From CAIMUS01 sp963708455 (GTDB lineage: Bacteria > Pseudomonadota > Gammaproteobacteria > Competibacterales > Competibacteraceae), in NCBI GenBank assembly GCA_963708455.1, contig CAVPSQ010000005.1:740862-804861 (forward strand): 64,000 nt of DNA, read 5' to 3'. The notes below the pieces were generated by a model. That model had not been told where the DNA came from and ran no database searches. It saw only the letters and a list, made by a program, of their open reading frames with translations. Both the position numbers and the translations under genes were made by a program. This document shows positions 52,442 through 62,075 of the stretch, piece after piece; positions within the stretch are counted from its first letter, which is position 1; every line of letters begins with the position of its first letter.

Positions 52442-55241
52442 TCACGGCCCCCAGGCCAGGCGTTCTTCGATCCAGCCGGCGCCGAAACCGGGCACGGCCA
52501 CCAACTTCTGAGGGTTGCTGCCGTCGGCATTCATCACCCAGATGCCCCAGCCGCCATCCCGGTTAGACATGAACGCAATATAGCGGCCATCGGGCGAGAA
52601 GGTCCCGCCGGCATCCTGGCTCGGGTGGTTCGTCAGGTTCTGGGGCGTGCCTCCCCCCTCGGGCATAGCGTAGACATCCCAGTTGCCGGTTCTCGGCGAC
52701 GCAAAGAGCAGGATCCCCCCGGCGCTGTCGGTGCTGATGTCGGATGGGTCGGTGGTCAACTGCGCCGGGCTGCCGCTGTCGTCGCTGTTCACGGTCCAGA
52801 TGCCGCAGTTGCCGCCGCTGGCCCAGTAGTTGCAGCCGGTGAACGCGATGCGCCACGTCTCCAGCCAGGTCGGGTACTTGCCATAAACGTCCGTCTTGTT
52901 GACCTGCAGACTATTGGGCTCTTGGGCGGTCGACATATCCCACAGGACATAGATCCGATCCTTGCCATCTCCCTGCAGCGTCGAGTGAATCGCAGCGCTC
53001 ACGCCCGTCGGAGACCAGCTCGGATAGCTGTCTTCGGGATGGAGGCTGTTCATCCGCTCGTAGCTGCCGTCGAGATTGACCGAGAAGATGTTGTCCTTGC
53101 CGCCGCCGATGCCGTTGAAGACGACGCGGCCGTCCCCGAGGATGTCCGGTTGGCGGGCGTTGCCGTGCAGCTCCCAGGTGTTGCGGTTGGCCACATCCAA
53201 GCACCGAGATGGCCGTTGCGCCGCCGGCGCCGCTCGTGTAGACGATGTGGCCGGTCAGCCCGGCGGGCGGGCCGCCGGCCGCGGGAGGCGCAGCCGGGGC
53301 CGCGGGGCTGTATTCGCCGCAGGGGCCGGGGCGACCGCCTGCGGCGCGGTGACATCACCGGTGCTCAGGTCATCCAGGTAAATCGCACCCGCGAACGGCC
53401 CGCCCCCGTCCGGCACGCCATCGAGCACCAGGGAATCCAGGCTGATGGGGAAATCCAGCCGGCCGTTGTCAGTCCCCGAGATGTGCGCTTGCGGCCAGGC
53501 CGCGGCGGTATCCAGGGGCGCCTCCAGTCTCCTGCCACCCGGTGTGCGTGATCTGCCCAAAAGTGAACTGGCGCACTTCGCCCTGGCTATCGCGCACCCA
53601 GGCGTTCAGGAAGTGGCCGGACCCATCGCCGTACACCCACAGCTTGAGCGCCGCAGGCTGGCCGGGGATGGACGCTGCCGGGATGCGCGGAAGACCACGT
53701 AGTTCTTGGCGACAGCCGGGAATTGGTAGGCCAGCTTGCCCGAGTAGTTGCCGCCATGCTTTTGCTCGCTGGACTGGCGGCGAAGTCGCCATACGGCTCG
53801 ATCGCCGATGCGCCACGTGCCGAGGTTCTCGAAGTCCAGCACGCACCCCCGGCGTCGTGGCCGCGGGCTTGGCCACTGCGGGCTGAGCCGGCGCGGTTGT
53901 GGGCTTGGCCGTGGCAACCGCCGTCGGCGCGGGTTGCGGCGTGGCGGTGGGGAGGGGGTCGGCGTCGCCGGCTCAGTGGGCGCCACCGTTGGTGTGGGCG
54001 CCAGCACGGTGATGACGACAATCACCGGCGTCTGCGTGGGCGCCGGTGTCTCGGTGGGCGCGGCGGTCTTGGCCACGACCACCCCGCCCGCGCCGCGCGT
54101 GGGCGATGGCTGCGCCTCCTCGGTGGGGGGGACGGTGGGCGCCTCGGTGGGCAGCGCCTGGGCCACCTGGGTCGGCGCAGCGGGTGTCACGCCTTGGGCT
54201 GTGCGCGCGTTCAACGCATCCCGGCCAGATACCCTCCGGCGCCAAGCAGCGCCACCAGCGCCAGCACCAGGAGCGCAATCAGGAAACCACGGCCGGCGGA
54301 CCGCTTGCGCGGCAAAGCGGCGGTCTGCCGCCACGGGCGTGGCGCGCCGCCGTCCGGGCACGGCGCGCATCGCCTGCGTGGCCTGGTCCCACTCCTCTGA
54401 GGGCGGCGGCACAGCGACGACGCGGCGCTCGCGCAAGGCTTGGGCCATCTCCTGGCCGGTTTGAAAACGGGCGTCCGGTTGCTTGGCCAGCGCCTTTTGA
54501 ATGATGCTGTCCAGGTATAGTCGGGATGGCGGGGTTGACCGAGCGCGGCGGCGGCGGCGTCTGATGGACGACCTGAAACATGATGGCCATCGACGTGTCG
54601 GCCTGAAACGGCATCTTGCCGGTGGCCATCTGGTACAACACGATGCCCAGGCTGAAGAGGTCACTGCGCCCGTCGACGCGTCGGCCCTCCGCCTGTTCCG
54701 GCGACATGTAGTCGGGCGTGCCGATGCTGGAGCCGGTCTGCGTCAGGCGCGGGCCGCTGCTGACCGCCTGGGCGATGCCGAAGTCGGCCAAGAGGGGACG
54801 GCCTTCTTCATCTAGTAGGATGTTGCTCGGCTTGATATCGCGATGGACGATGCCGCGGCGGTGCGCGTAGTGCAACGCGTCCGCAACCTGCGCGACCGTG
54901 TCGGCAGCCTCATCGTACGAGAGGACCCCGCCTTTGCGCAGGCGCTGAGCCAGGGTGCCGCCCGGCGCATAGGCCATCACGATATATTGCCGGCCCTCGA
55001 AGGAGTCGGCGTCGTAGATCCGCAGGATGTTGGGGTGATCCAGCCCGCCGGCCGCCAACGCTTCCTGGCGAAACCGGGCCACGAACTCCGTGTCCTGGGC
55101 CATGACCGTATTGAGCACCTTGATCGCGACAAAGCGATTCAATGACGGCTGATAGGCGCGATAAACCGTCGCCATGCCGCCGTGGCCAATCACGTCACGA
55201 ATCTCATAGGGACCGAGCTTGCGGCCGATCAGGTCACGCAC
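52442..55241 (-). CDS. Membrane Ser/Thr kinase with PD40 propeller (frameshifts)
   Basis: GTG 55241 behind GGGAGG. About 930 residues rebuilt from five frame segments. Kinase domain: IGHGGMATVYRA (Gly loop), AIKVL, HRDIKPSNILLDEEG, LADFGIAQAV, and SPEQAEGRRVD. Then a short cytosolic tail, one membrane segment near 54240-54300, a Thr/Pro-rich linker (TEAPTVPPTEEAQPSP), a jelly-roll-like domain (FENLGTWRIGDRAVWRL, KLAYQFPA, KLWVYGDGSG), and a TolB-type PD40 propeller (YPSWSPTG, GTFSPDGRYIAFMSNRDGGWGIWVMNADG). The order suggests a receptor kinase that reads an extracellular polysaccharide or peptide. Followed by the C39 peptidase and vWA genes. Confidence 0.8.
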
Positions 55242-56494
55242 ATCGCCTCCCTGTCATGCCATGCGGGTTATTCTGGATTGCGCTTGTGAAAAGTGGAAGG
55301 CCATACTTATAGCACGAAGCAAGGGAACGGTCAAATCGTCAAGTCGTCTGAGACAGATCCGATCCGCTGCCGTCATTCCGGTTTGCACAATCTCATGCCC
55401 TGGCATACAATGGCGTTCAAGTAAACGCAAGCTTCTGTCAGCCGCCGTTGCGGCTGTCGAAATCCGCCTTCGGTTCTGCCCTCCTCAAGAACCGAACTGG
55501 GCAGCGTCACGCACCTGACGACGATCTTCGGCCAGGCCATCGCGGCCCGGCCGCGGAGACGGCAGCCACCCTCCACCCCTCTGGCGGACTCAGTCCCCCA
55601 ATGCCTTGAGTGCATTGGGCTTCGTTTTCACATGCCAGTTCAGATCCCAGCTCGCCCGATTGATATGGTCTCGGATGGGTTCGTGTCCCTCAAGTCGCAG
55701 GTTTGCCTCCGGCTTCCTCCAGACCCCACCTCACGGCGACGCCTTTGCCCTCAGCTAGTGGTTGGTGCAATCAAACTCCGCAGCGGTCGTCCACCGCCTA
55801 GCCAACGCCCATGCTGGGCGCGCATGAAAAGGCCCCGACCAAGTGTGGTCGAGCCTTAGCGTTCCAGGAGAGCGGATAGCTCCCACGCGACTTGCGTGCC
55901 GCGGAACGAGCATGGGAGTACGTTGGCGAGGCCGCGCAGGTCGCTCATCATCACAACACGGTCGGCGATCTGCCCCATGTGGACCACGTTGCAGGCGTCA
56001 GGAGACGGGATCAGGGCGACGGCGGAAGCCGTGTTACCTGCGACGCACTGACGGCCACCCGCCGCAGCCAGTCCTACTGCCGACCTAGCCGTCTTCCAAC
56101 GGGCTGAAGTTCGCGGCGCCCTGCCAGCCAGTAAGCTTCTGTGGCATATTGACTTAAGATAACACGGAACCCCACGGATAGCTATCCGTGGGGTTCCAAG
56201 TACGCCTGATGATAATATTGAGTCGGGGAGAGAGGATTTGCGCCGTCCGACCTCACGGACCCGAACCACTGTGCCACTTCGCGAACCACCCCGCTCACGG
56301 CTACCCCAAATCGGGTATCCATGAGGTGGCCGGTTCGCACTAACCATGATCGCTGCGGTTCGTTATCCGTGAGCGCTCCGGTTGCCGGAGCATCCCGCTT
56401 TTCGACTTGTCTGCCTGATCTGCCTTGCCCGATTCCCCCTTCGGACTTTGGAAAACGTATCCTCGCCGACTGGAATTATACGCCATCTTACGAT
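55242..56494. other. Gene-poor stretch upstream of kinase and before the IS element
   Basis: About 1.25 kb with no family-supported gene. Contents: small hairpin CAGCCGC-CGTT-GCGGCTG (55438-55455), the hairpin CGACCA-agtg-TGGTCG near 55835-55852, a perfect 32-bp palindrome at 56166-56197, and a minus-strand open frame at 55856-56347 that has no recognisable motif. Short open frames on either strand look random. The stretch may be an island of mobile-element remnants. Confidence 0.5.
56166..56197. terminator. Perfect 32-bp palindrome
   Basis: 15-bp arms (GGAACCCCACGGATA and its complement) around GC, perfect across 32 bp. Strong hairpin or a symmetrical binding site. It has no T run, and its direction is unknown, but it lies between the kinase promoter side and the IS element. 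Confidence 0.6.
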
Positions 56495-57955
56495 TCAATA
56501 CCTTCGCCAACTAAGGCGAGCTGGACGTGGTCTGAGCCACGTGAATGCGGCCCAGAGCGGTCAGTTGCTTGAAGATGCGCGCCAATACAACTGGCTCAGG
56601 CTTTTCCGGAAGCATTTTGATGGCTTCGGCGACGTACTTGGCGCCACGGCACAGCGCCTTCAGGTCCAGAACGCTGCAATCCGGGTTGGCGGGCCGCAGA
56701 TCGCCGAGTAAGCGCTGCGAGACGTTGACCATGAACAAGGACAGGTTAGCGGCATTGGTCACGGCGGTTTCCGAGACGTTCATGAAGTCCTCCAGGCCCC
56801 AATACTGTTTGGCGTCCCGGAAGTTGAACTCAATTTGGAACCGCAGGCGATAATAGTCGATCAGCGTGTCATAGGCGAGCTCCAGGTCGCTACTGAACAG
56901 AATGACATGGGCCCAAGCCTGGGTTTGCAGATTGACTTTGACCAGGATCACGACATTGAGCGGCTGGCTGAACTCCTTGTGCAGGCATTGCATCTGATAG
57001 ATGCGCGTTTCGATCTGCTTGGCGGTCGTGGTTTGCTTCAGGTACTGAGCGGGCAAGTGCTGGTAATCGAGCCGGTCACCGTACTTCTGGTGCGGCCCAT
57101 GCCCCTTGTAGAGGCCATCATAGGGCAGATACAAGGCCGAGTCACAGCGCAGCTTGGAAATCAGCTGCAAGCCGCACTGCCGCACCATGTGCCAGGCCGG
57201 GTGGTTGCCAAAATGGCCATCCAAGACCAGATAGGTCAGCGCGATCCGCCCGGCCATGAGTTTGAGTTGCGCCTTCAGCATGGCCTGGATGCGGAGCAGT
57301 TCGGGCGATAAGACCAGGTCGGTCGCCGTTTTGTTCTTGCTACCTTTCGGGCGGCCGGGCTTGCGTGGTGCAAGCGGTTTGGGCGCTTGTTTCGCGGCGG
57401 TTTTGGCCTGACTGGCGGCTTTTTCGGCCTCGCTGCGCACCACTTGCTCGATCCGCACCGGAAATGAGCGGCGTTGTTCCGTATCAATCAGCGCGAGACT
57501 GAAAAAGGCGAGGCTCGGAATCACGCGGCCGTACACACCGGCGAAGAAGCGATCCAGCCCATGGGTGTGGTGCCCAGCTTTGCTGACCACCACCTCATCA
57601 CCAGCCAGGATGTAAACGGCGTCTGGACGCTGCAGGTGCTGGCGGAAAAACACCCAAAACAGCTGCGCCCAAGGCAAGACGGTGGTAAAGAAGCGTTGCA
57701 CCGTACGATAGCTACCACCTTGGCCGGCCCAACGCGAGATGCCGAGCATGGTGACCCGCCCGGTCATCGCCAACAGCGCCACGATGATCTTGCTGAATTG
57801 GCGCAACGTCGTGGCCGTCACGAACGGCTGGAAGCATTGTAAAAGTGCTACAATATCAAGCATGGGCTTTGCGTAGCTCCTGAGTCGGATTGTGTCAACA
57901 ACCAACTCTACTACGAAAGCCCGTTTACGTTAACTCAACTTGGCGAAGGTATTGA
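56495..57955 (-). mobile_element. IS4-like insertion sequence, about 1.46 kb
   Basis: Exact 16-bp terminal inverted repeats: TCAATACCTTCGCCAA at 56495-56510 and its complement at 57940-57955. They enclose a single transposase gene on the minus strand that ends right at the left repeat. No clear target-site duplication is seen in the flanks (cgat at left, taaa at right). Confidence 0.85.
56511..57863 (-). CDS. IS4-family DDE transposase
   Basis: 450 residues from ATG 57863 (MLDIVALLQCFQPFV); an upstream in-frame start adds 14 residues. DDE features: Asp in ILAGDEVVVSKAG, Asp in YLVLDGHFGN, and the C-terminal Y-(2)-R-(3)-E-(6)-K signature in YYRLRFQIEFNFRDAKQYWG. A Lys/Arg-rich linker (RKPGRPKGSKNK) lies near residue 185. 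The intact frame, flanking inverted repeats and position make this a potentially active element. It interrupts gene-poor DNA between the kinase operon and the DUF4143 ATPase gene. Confidence 0.9.
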   Translation of the reverse strand: MLDIVALLQCFQPFVTATTLRQFSKIIVALLAMTGRVTMLGISRWAGQGGSYRTVQRFFTTVLPWAQLFWVFFRQHLQRPDAVYILAGDEVVVSKAGHHTHGLDRFFAGVYGRVIPSLAFFSLALIDTEQRRSFPVRIEQVVRSEAEKAASQAKTAAKQAPKPLAPRKPGRPKGSKNKTATDLVLSPELLRIQAMLKAQLKLMAGRIALTYLVLDGHFGNHPAWHMVRQCGLQLISKLRCDSALYLPYDGLYKGHGPHQKYGDRLDYQHLPAQYLKQTTTAKQIETRIYQMQCLHKEFSQPLNVVILVKVNLQTQAWAHVILFSSDLELAYDTLIDYYRLRFQIEFNFRDAKQYWGLEDFMNVSETAVTNAANLSLFMVNVSQRLLGDLRPANPDCSVLDLKALCRGAKYVAEAIKMLPEKPEPVVLARIFKQLTALGRIHVAQTTSSSP

Positions 57956-58200
57956 TAAAGGGAAATAAAAAAGGGCGCCCGCAGGCTCCCCGCTTTCGCC
58001 GGTGCGCAGGGCCGAAACCCCGCCGCAGCCGGCAACCAGGCGTATCTTACACGGCGATCAGGCCCGCGTCAATGGGTCTGCGGCGCCGATTTGGCAAGTC
58101 ATGTCTGTCAGGTTATGAGAATCTACCGCGTAGATGCTTGACAAATCCCCTAAATAGGTATAAATTAGGCGAGTAACATCGCCTGCTTGAGGAAAATGCC

Positions 58201-59328
58201 ATGACTCAATACCCCCGCGCCATCCAGCCCGCGGTCGAAGCGGCCTTGTTCAAGGGCAAGGTCGTGGTGATCTACGGCGCGCGCCAGGTGGGCAAGACCA
58301 CCCTGGTGAAGGAGATCCTGGGCCGGTATCCCGATCGTGGCCTCTACCTCAACTGCGATGAGCCGGACATCCGAGACGCTCTCACCAACCGCACTTCCAC
58401 TGAGTTACGCGCGCTGATGGGCCGCCGGACCCTGGTCGTGATCGACGAGGCCCAGCGCGTGCGCGATATCGGCCTGGCGCTGAAGTTGCTCGCCGACAAC
58501 TTCCCCGACCTGCAGGTGATCGCCACCGGCTCCTCGTCCTTCGAGCTGTCCAACACGATCAGCGAGCCGCTCACGGGGCGCAAGACCGAGTTTTATCTGT
58601 ATCCGCTGTCGGTCGCCGAGCTGCTGACGCAGGAGACGCCGCTGGAGGCGGGCCGCCTGCTGGAGCGCCGCTTGCGCTACGGCCTGTACCCCAGCGTGGC
58701 CCTGGCCGACGACCCGGCTGAGACGGTAACGGAGATCGCGGCCAGCTACCTGTACCGCGACGTGTTGGAGTATCAGTCGGTGAAGAGCCCGGAGGTGTTG
58801 CGCCGGCTGCTGCAAGCGCTGGCCCTCCAGGTGGGGAACGAGGTCTCGTACAACGAGCTGGCGCAGTTGCTGGGCATCGACCGGGCCACCGTGGAACGCT
58901 ACGTCGCGCTGCTGGAAAAGGCGTTCATCATCTTCCACCTGCCGCCGCTCAGCCGCAACTTGCGAAAGGAGCTGGCGAAGCTGCGCAAGGTGTATTTCTA
59001 TGACCTGGGCATCCGCAACGCGCTGATCAACAACTTCAATCCGCTGGACCTGCGCAATGACAGCGGCGCGCTGTGGGAGAACTTCTTCATCAGCGAGCGC
59101 ATGAAGTTCAACCACAACTGCCGCCGGCACGTCAACACCTACTTCTGGCGCACCTACGACCGCGCGGAACTCGATTACCTGGAGGAGGAGGGGGGCCGCC
59201 TGCTCGGGTTCGAGTGCAAGTGGACCGCCACGCGCTGGCGGCCGCCCGCAGCCTTCACCGACGCGTACCCGGACAGCGAAACGCACCTGGTCAACCGGGC
59301 CAATTACCTGGACTTTCTGACGGCTTGA
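58201..59328 (+). CDS. AAA+ ATPase with DUF4143 domain
   Basis: 375 residues. N-terminal P-loop ATPase: VVVIYGARQVGKTTL, Walker B TLVVIDEAQRV, and sensor IATGSSSFELSN. The middle LTGRKTEFYLYPLSVAELL and C-terminal DUF4143 region (EVSYNELAQLLGIDRATVERYV, FYDLGIRNALI, FECKW) fit the family. FECKW resembles a PD-(D/E)xK-type nuclease core (E-x-K). These ATPases are common in mobile regions and linked to toxin-antitoxin or defence roles, with unclear function. Starts at ATG 58201 after ggaaaatgcc; followed 9 bp later by a small DNA-binding gene. Confidence 0.9.
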   Translation: MTQYPRAIQPAVEAALFKGKVVVIYGARQVGKTTLVKEILGRYPDRGLYLNCDEPDIRDALTNRTSTELRALMGRRTLVVIDEAQRVRDIGLALKLLADNFPDLQVIATGSSSFELSNTISEPLTGRKTEFYLYPLSVAELLTQETPLEAGRLLERRLRYGLYPSVALADDPAETVTEIAASYLYRDVLEYQSVKSPEVLRRLLQALALQVGNEVSYNELAQLLGIDRATVERYVALLEKAFIIFHLPPLSRNLRKELAKLRKVYFYDLGIRNALINNFNPLDLRNDSGALWENFFISERMKFNHNCRRHVNTYFWRTYDRAELDYLEEEGGRLLGFECKWTATRWRPPAAFTDAYPDSETHLVNRANYLDFLTA

Positions 59329-59337
59329 GGTGGAGGC

Positions 59338-59725
59338 ATGCAGCAACCAAACGCCGATGCGATCTCCGTTGTGCCGGCGTCAAACGCTTCGGATGCGCGA
59401 TCCGCGCAGACCCTGACGCTGACACTGCCTGCGTCGCTGGCGCGCGAGTTGGACTCGGCCACACACGACTTCCTGGTCTGAGCTCCTGGCGCATGGGCTG
59501 CGCGAGTTCAGGGTAGAGCGCGCGCTGGAGCGCTATGCGCGCGGCGGCATGTCATTCGGCGCAGCCGCCCGGCAGGCCGGCGTGTCGCCGCTGAAGGCTC
59601 GCACCTCGGCGCGCCTGCGCCTACGCGCAGCGCAGGGCATGGAGCCGCCCACCTCGGAGGAGACGTTGGCCGAGGAGTTGGGGCCAGCGCCCCGGCCAAT
59701 GTCGCCTCCCAAATCCACCCGCTGA
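59338..59725 (+). CDS. Small DNA-binding protein, antitoxin-like (one frameshift)
   Basis: ATG 59338 lies 9 bp after the DUF4143 ATPase stop. The first frame ends with LTLTLPASLARELDSATHDFL, a ribbon-helix-helix-like strand and helix. Near 59475 a change of frame gives SELLAHGLREFRVERALERYARG-type residues and then GMSFGAAARQAGVS, a helix-turn-helix of UPF0175 type, to the stop at 59725. About 128 residues. The fused arrangement resembles antitoxins that bind DNA. It may be coupled with the ATPase gene. The frameshift is probably an error. Antitoxin role is inference. Confidence 0.5.
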
Positions 59726-59757
59726 TTGTGCTGCTCATGCCCAGCGCTCCCCTTCCT

Positions 59758-59871
59758 CACCGCCCCGCCGGCACGATCTCCGCAAGCGCATCCGTCCAGA
59801 CCCAGCGCCCATCCTCCTTGTGCGCCGCGCCGAGCGGCTGATAGAGTCGCCGTAGCGGTGGATGTCGCAGC
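59758..59871 (-). pseudogene. Remnant of an SH3-lipoprotein paralogue
   Basis: The minus strand reads LYQPLGAAHKEDGRWVWTDA, then LAEIVPAGR stop, nearly identical to the end of the gene at 60417-61691 (LYRPLGAAHQEDGRWVWQDA). Beside it, 59845-59871 (27 bases) exactly equals 61413-61439 in the linker of that gene. So a second copy has lost its middle and sits about 600 bp away, with msrB between. Confidence 0.65.
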
Positions 59872-59909
59872 CGGCCGCCGAGCAATTCGTGCTCCAGCAG
59901 TCCGCATCC

Positions 59910-60299
59910 CTACGGCTTTTGGACCTCGGGCAACGCCTGCCCGGCTGGCACGAAGCGGATCGACAGCGAATTGACGCACTCGCGCGTGTTCTTCTCGGTC
60001 AGCCGTTCACCCAGGAACTCGTGTCCCAGATGGCCGCCGCAGTTAGCGCATTGGATTTCTGTGCGCCGGCCGTCGGGGTCAACCAGGCGCTTGAGCGAGC
60101 CCGGGCAGCTATCGTCGAACGCCGGCCAGCCGCAGCCGGCATCGAACTTGCTCTGCGAGGCGAACAGCGGGGCGTTACAGCGCCGGCAGATGTACGTCCC
60201 CGATTTGTCGAAGTTGTCGTATTCCCCCGTAAAGGGCCGCTCAGTTCCCCGATAGACCAGGATGCGCTCTTCGTCACGTGTCAGGCTGTTCAAGGTCAT
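59910..60299 (-). CDS. msrB: Peptide-methionine (R)-S-oxide reductase MsrB
   Basis: 129 residues. All MsrB marks are present: two CxxC zinc motifs (CRRCNAPLF and IQCANCGGHLGHEF), CGWPAFDDS, and catalytic Cys in TRECVNSLSIRFVP (normally RYCxNSxSL). It reduces R-methionine sulfoxide in proteins. ATG 60299 with AGGAGG upstream. It lies between the remnant at 59758-59871 and the SH3 lipoprotein gene, on the same strand as both. No msrA is nearby. Confidence 0.93.
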   Translation of the reverse strand: MTLNSLTRDEERILVYRGTERPFTGEYDNFDKSGTYICRRCNAPLFASQSKFDAGCGWPAFDDSCPGSLKRLVDPDGRRTEIQCANCGGHLGHEFLGERLTEKNTRECVNSLSIRFVPAGQALPEVQKP

Positions 60300-60416
60300 C
60301 GTATCCTCCTGCTGGCGTGTTTACGGAGGATGAAATCATCAATGGCGACAAAAGTCAACCTGCGAGACACCCCGCACACGCGCGCCAGCAGGCATGGTCC
60401 GGCGCAAACCCTCAGC

Positions 60417-61691
60417 TCACCACCCCGCCGGCACGATCTCCGCAAAGGCATCCTGCCAGACCCAGCGGCCGTCCTCCTGGTGCGCCGCGCCCAGCGGCCG
60501 GTAGAGCGGCTGGCTGAAATCCGGCCGGTCCGCCGGGCCGACGCCTACTGGCGTGCCAGGCCAGGGCAGCGTCTCGGCGAGGAAGCTGGTGCTGGCGTCA
60601 GCCAGGTGCGGCCCGGCCGTGCCGATCGCCAGCGTGGTGCCCGCGTTGTAACCCCAGCCGATCAGCAGGGTCGTGCCCGCGCCGTCGTCCTGGGGGAAGA
60701 GGCTGTGCTCCACCCGGCACGGATCTTGCGTCATGCCGTAGGGATCCACGAAGGTATCACGGTCCGTTGCCCAGCCCCAGCCGGGACAGCCGGCATCCGG
60801 GTGCGGCTGCGCGTCCACCAGCGTGATGCGGATCGGTCCGGACTGCGCGAAACGGCTCTGGCGCCGGTAGCGCTGGACGTTCTCGTCGTCGATCTGGTGG
60901 GCCACGGCTTTGCCGTGCCGAAGACGTCCCGGTGCACCACGATGTCGTACGCGGCTGACAGGTCCACAAACTCGTAGCCCCAACCCTGGATGACCCGCGC
61001 CCGCACGGGATACTGCGTTTCCGGGCCGAGCACGATCAGGTCGGGCTGGGACGAGGCTGAGGTCAAGGTTGAGGTTGAGGCTAAGGTCGGGGTTGCGGCA
61101 GGCTCAGCCTCAGCCTGAGCCTTGACCTCACCAGTGGGCGGCGAGGGGGTGGCGGCAGTGGGAAGCCGACTACTTCCGGCGCCTGTTCTGCGGCCGTGTT
61201 GGCGCTCACCAGCTCGCCCCAGATCCAGCCGGCGCGCCCGGCGAGCGCGATCTGCCACCAGCCGCTGAACCGGCCCGTCACTGACAGACGATCGCCTGCC
61301 CGCGCGCCGCCGATGACCGGGTAAGCAGTGCCGGGCCGGAGCGGAGGTTAGCGTTGACCTGCACCACGACAGCCGGCCCTTCAGGCGTCGGTGTGGCCGC
61401 CGGCAGCAGCGCAGTCGCCGTAGCGGTGGATGTCGCAGCGGGTCGCGGCGTCATTGTGGGCGGTAGCGTCGCCGTGGCGGATGGAGCCCACGTCGCGGTA
61501 GGGCTCGGCGCCAACGATACCGTCGCCTTAGGCGTCAAAGTGGGTGCGGCCGTCGCAGTTGCAGCTGACATGTCCTCAGCCTCAACCTCAGCCTGGGCCT
61601 CAATTCGGGCCACTTGGGCGGATCCTGGCGTGCAGGCGGCCAGTGCAGGGGAAACCAGGACCAGGATCAGTGTGAGTAGGCTACGCATCAT
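60417..61691 (-). CDS. SH3-domain lipoprotein (frameshifts)
   Basis: ATG 61691 behind AGGAGG. Lipobox ALAAC in LVSPALAACTPG. About 425 residues. The N-terminal linker is Thr/Pro/Ala-rich (AATSTATATALLPAATP). A bacterial SH3 domain follows: VNANLRSGPALL, then GDRLSVTGRFSGWWQIAL, AGWIWGELVSA. A further domain (IVLGPETQYPVRARVIQGWGYEF, GWGWATDRDTFVDPYGMTQD) ends at AEIVPAGW. Frame changes lie near 61300, 61150 and 60900. Lipid-anchored outside, perhaps a peptidoglycan- or polysaccharide-binding protein. A partial paralogue lies at 59758-59871. Confidence 0.7.
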
Positions 61692-61791
61692 GTTGTGTGC
61701 CTCCTGGTAAGTATGGTGAGAGTCGCCTCTCAGATTGTAGTGATGTAGCGACAACTCTCGACAAGCGGGATGTCCGTCCGTGCAAGTGACT

Positions 61792-61820
61792 TTGCATTGT
61801 GACGGTTATCCCGGTATAAT
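61792..61820 (+). promoter_or_regulatory. Sigma-70-like promoter
   Basis: TTGCAT (61792-61797), 17-bp spacer, perfect TATAAT (61815-61820). The predicted start, about 61827, opens the structured transcript that follows. Confidence 0.65.
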
Positions 61821-61826
61821 TGGCGT

Positions 61827-62016
61827 AATTAAGCAGTGAAGCCGGCCAGATGGTACTGGCCGGCTTCACACCCGTTTCCTGTCCCAAAGGGATGGTTCCC
61901 GATCGAACCCAGGATCCGGGGCATCGCAGCCCTCATTGCGAGCCGTTACGGTTAGCACGGCTGTTCCAAGCGTCAAGTGAGGCCGAGGTCCCTTTATCCA
62001 GGGTCCGCGGCTTTTT
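61827..62016 (+). ncRNA. Candidate structured RNA or leader, about 190 nt
   Basis: Driven by a consensus promoter and ended by a hairpin with T5. It begins with a perfect 14-bp stem (61836-61849 with 61856-61869, loop ATGGTA), contains a hairpin AGCCGT...ACGGCT near 61939-61960, and ends in the terminator at 61982-62016. AAGCCG of the first stem (61840-61845) is complementary to CGGCTT at 62008-62013, so it could compete with the terminator. No open reading frame. Either a small RNA (length suits 6S-like RNAs, but the fold does not clearly fit) or a leader for 62076. Confidence 0.5.
61982..62016 (+). terminator. Rho-independent terminator
   Basis: Imperfect 11-bp stem GCCGAGGTCCC with GGGTCCGCGGC (two mismatches), loop of 8, then TTTTT at 62012-62016. 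It lies 60 bp before the next gene. Confidence 0.65.
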
Positions 62017-62075
62017 GTTAGGCTGGGTTCAGAGGTCGCGTGGAACGCAGCGCAGGCGCTGAATCAGCGTGAAAG

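Noticed and set aside
56217..56300. tRNA-like sequence on the minus strand (AAATCCTCTCTCCCCG end)
   Set aside because: An acceptor-like pair can be drawn but the T-loop and anticodon arm do not fit a standard cloverleaf; too uncertain to list.
55856..56347. 163-residue minus-strand open frame
   Set aside because: It spans the perfect palindrome and lacks a start context; no family recognised.
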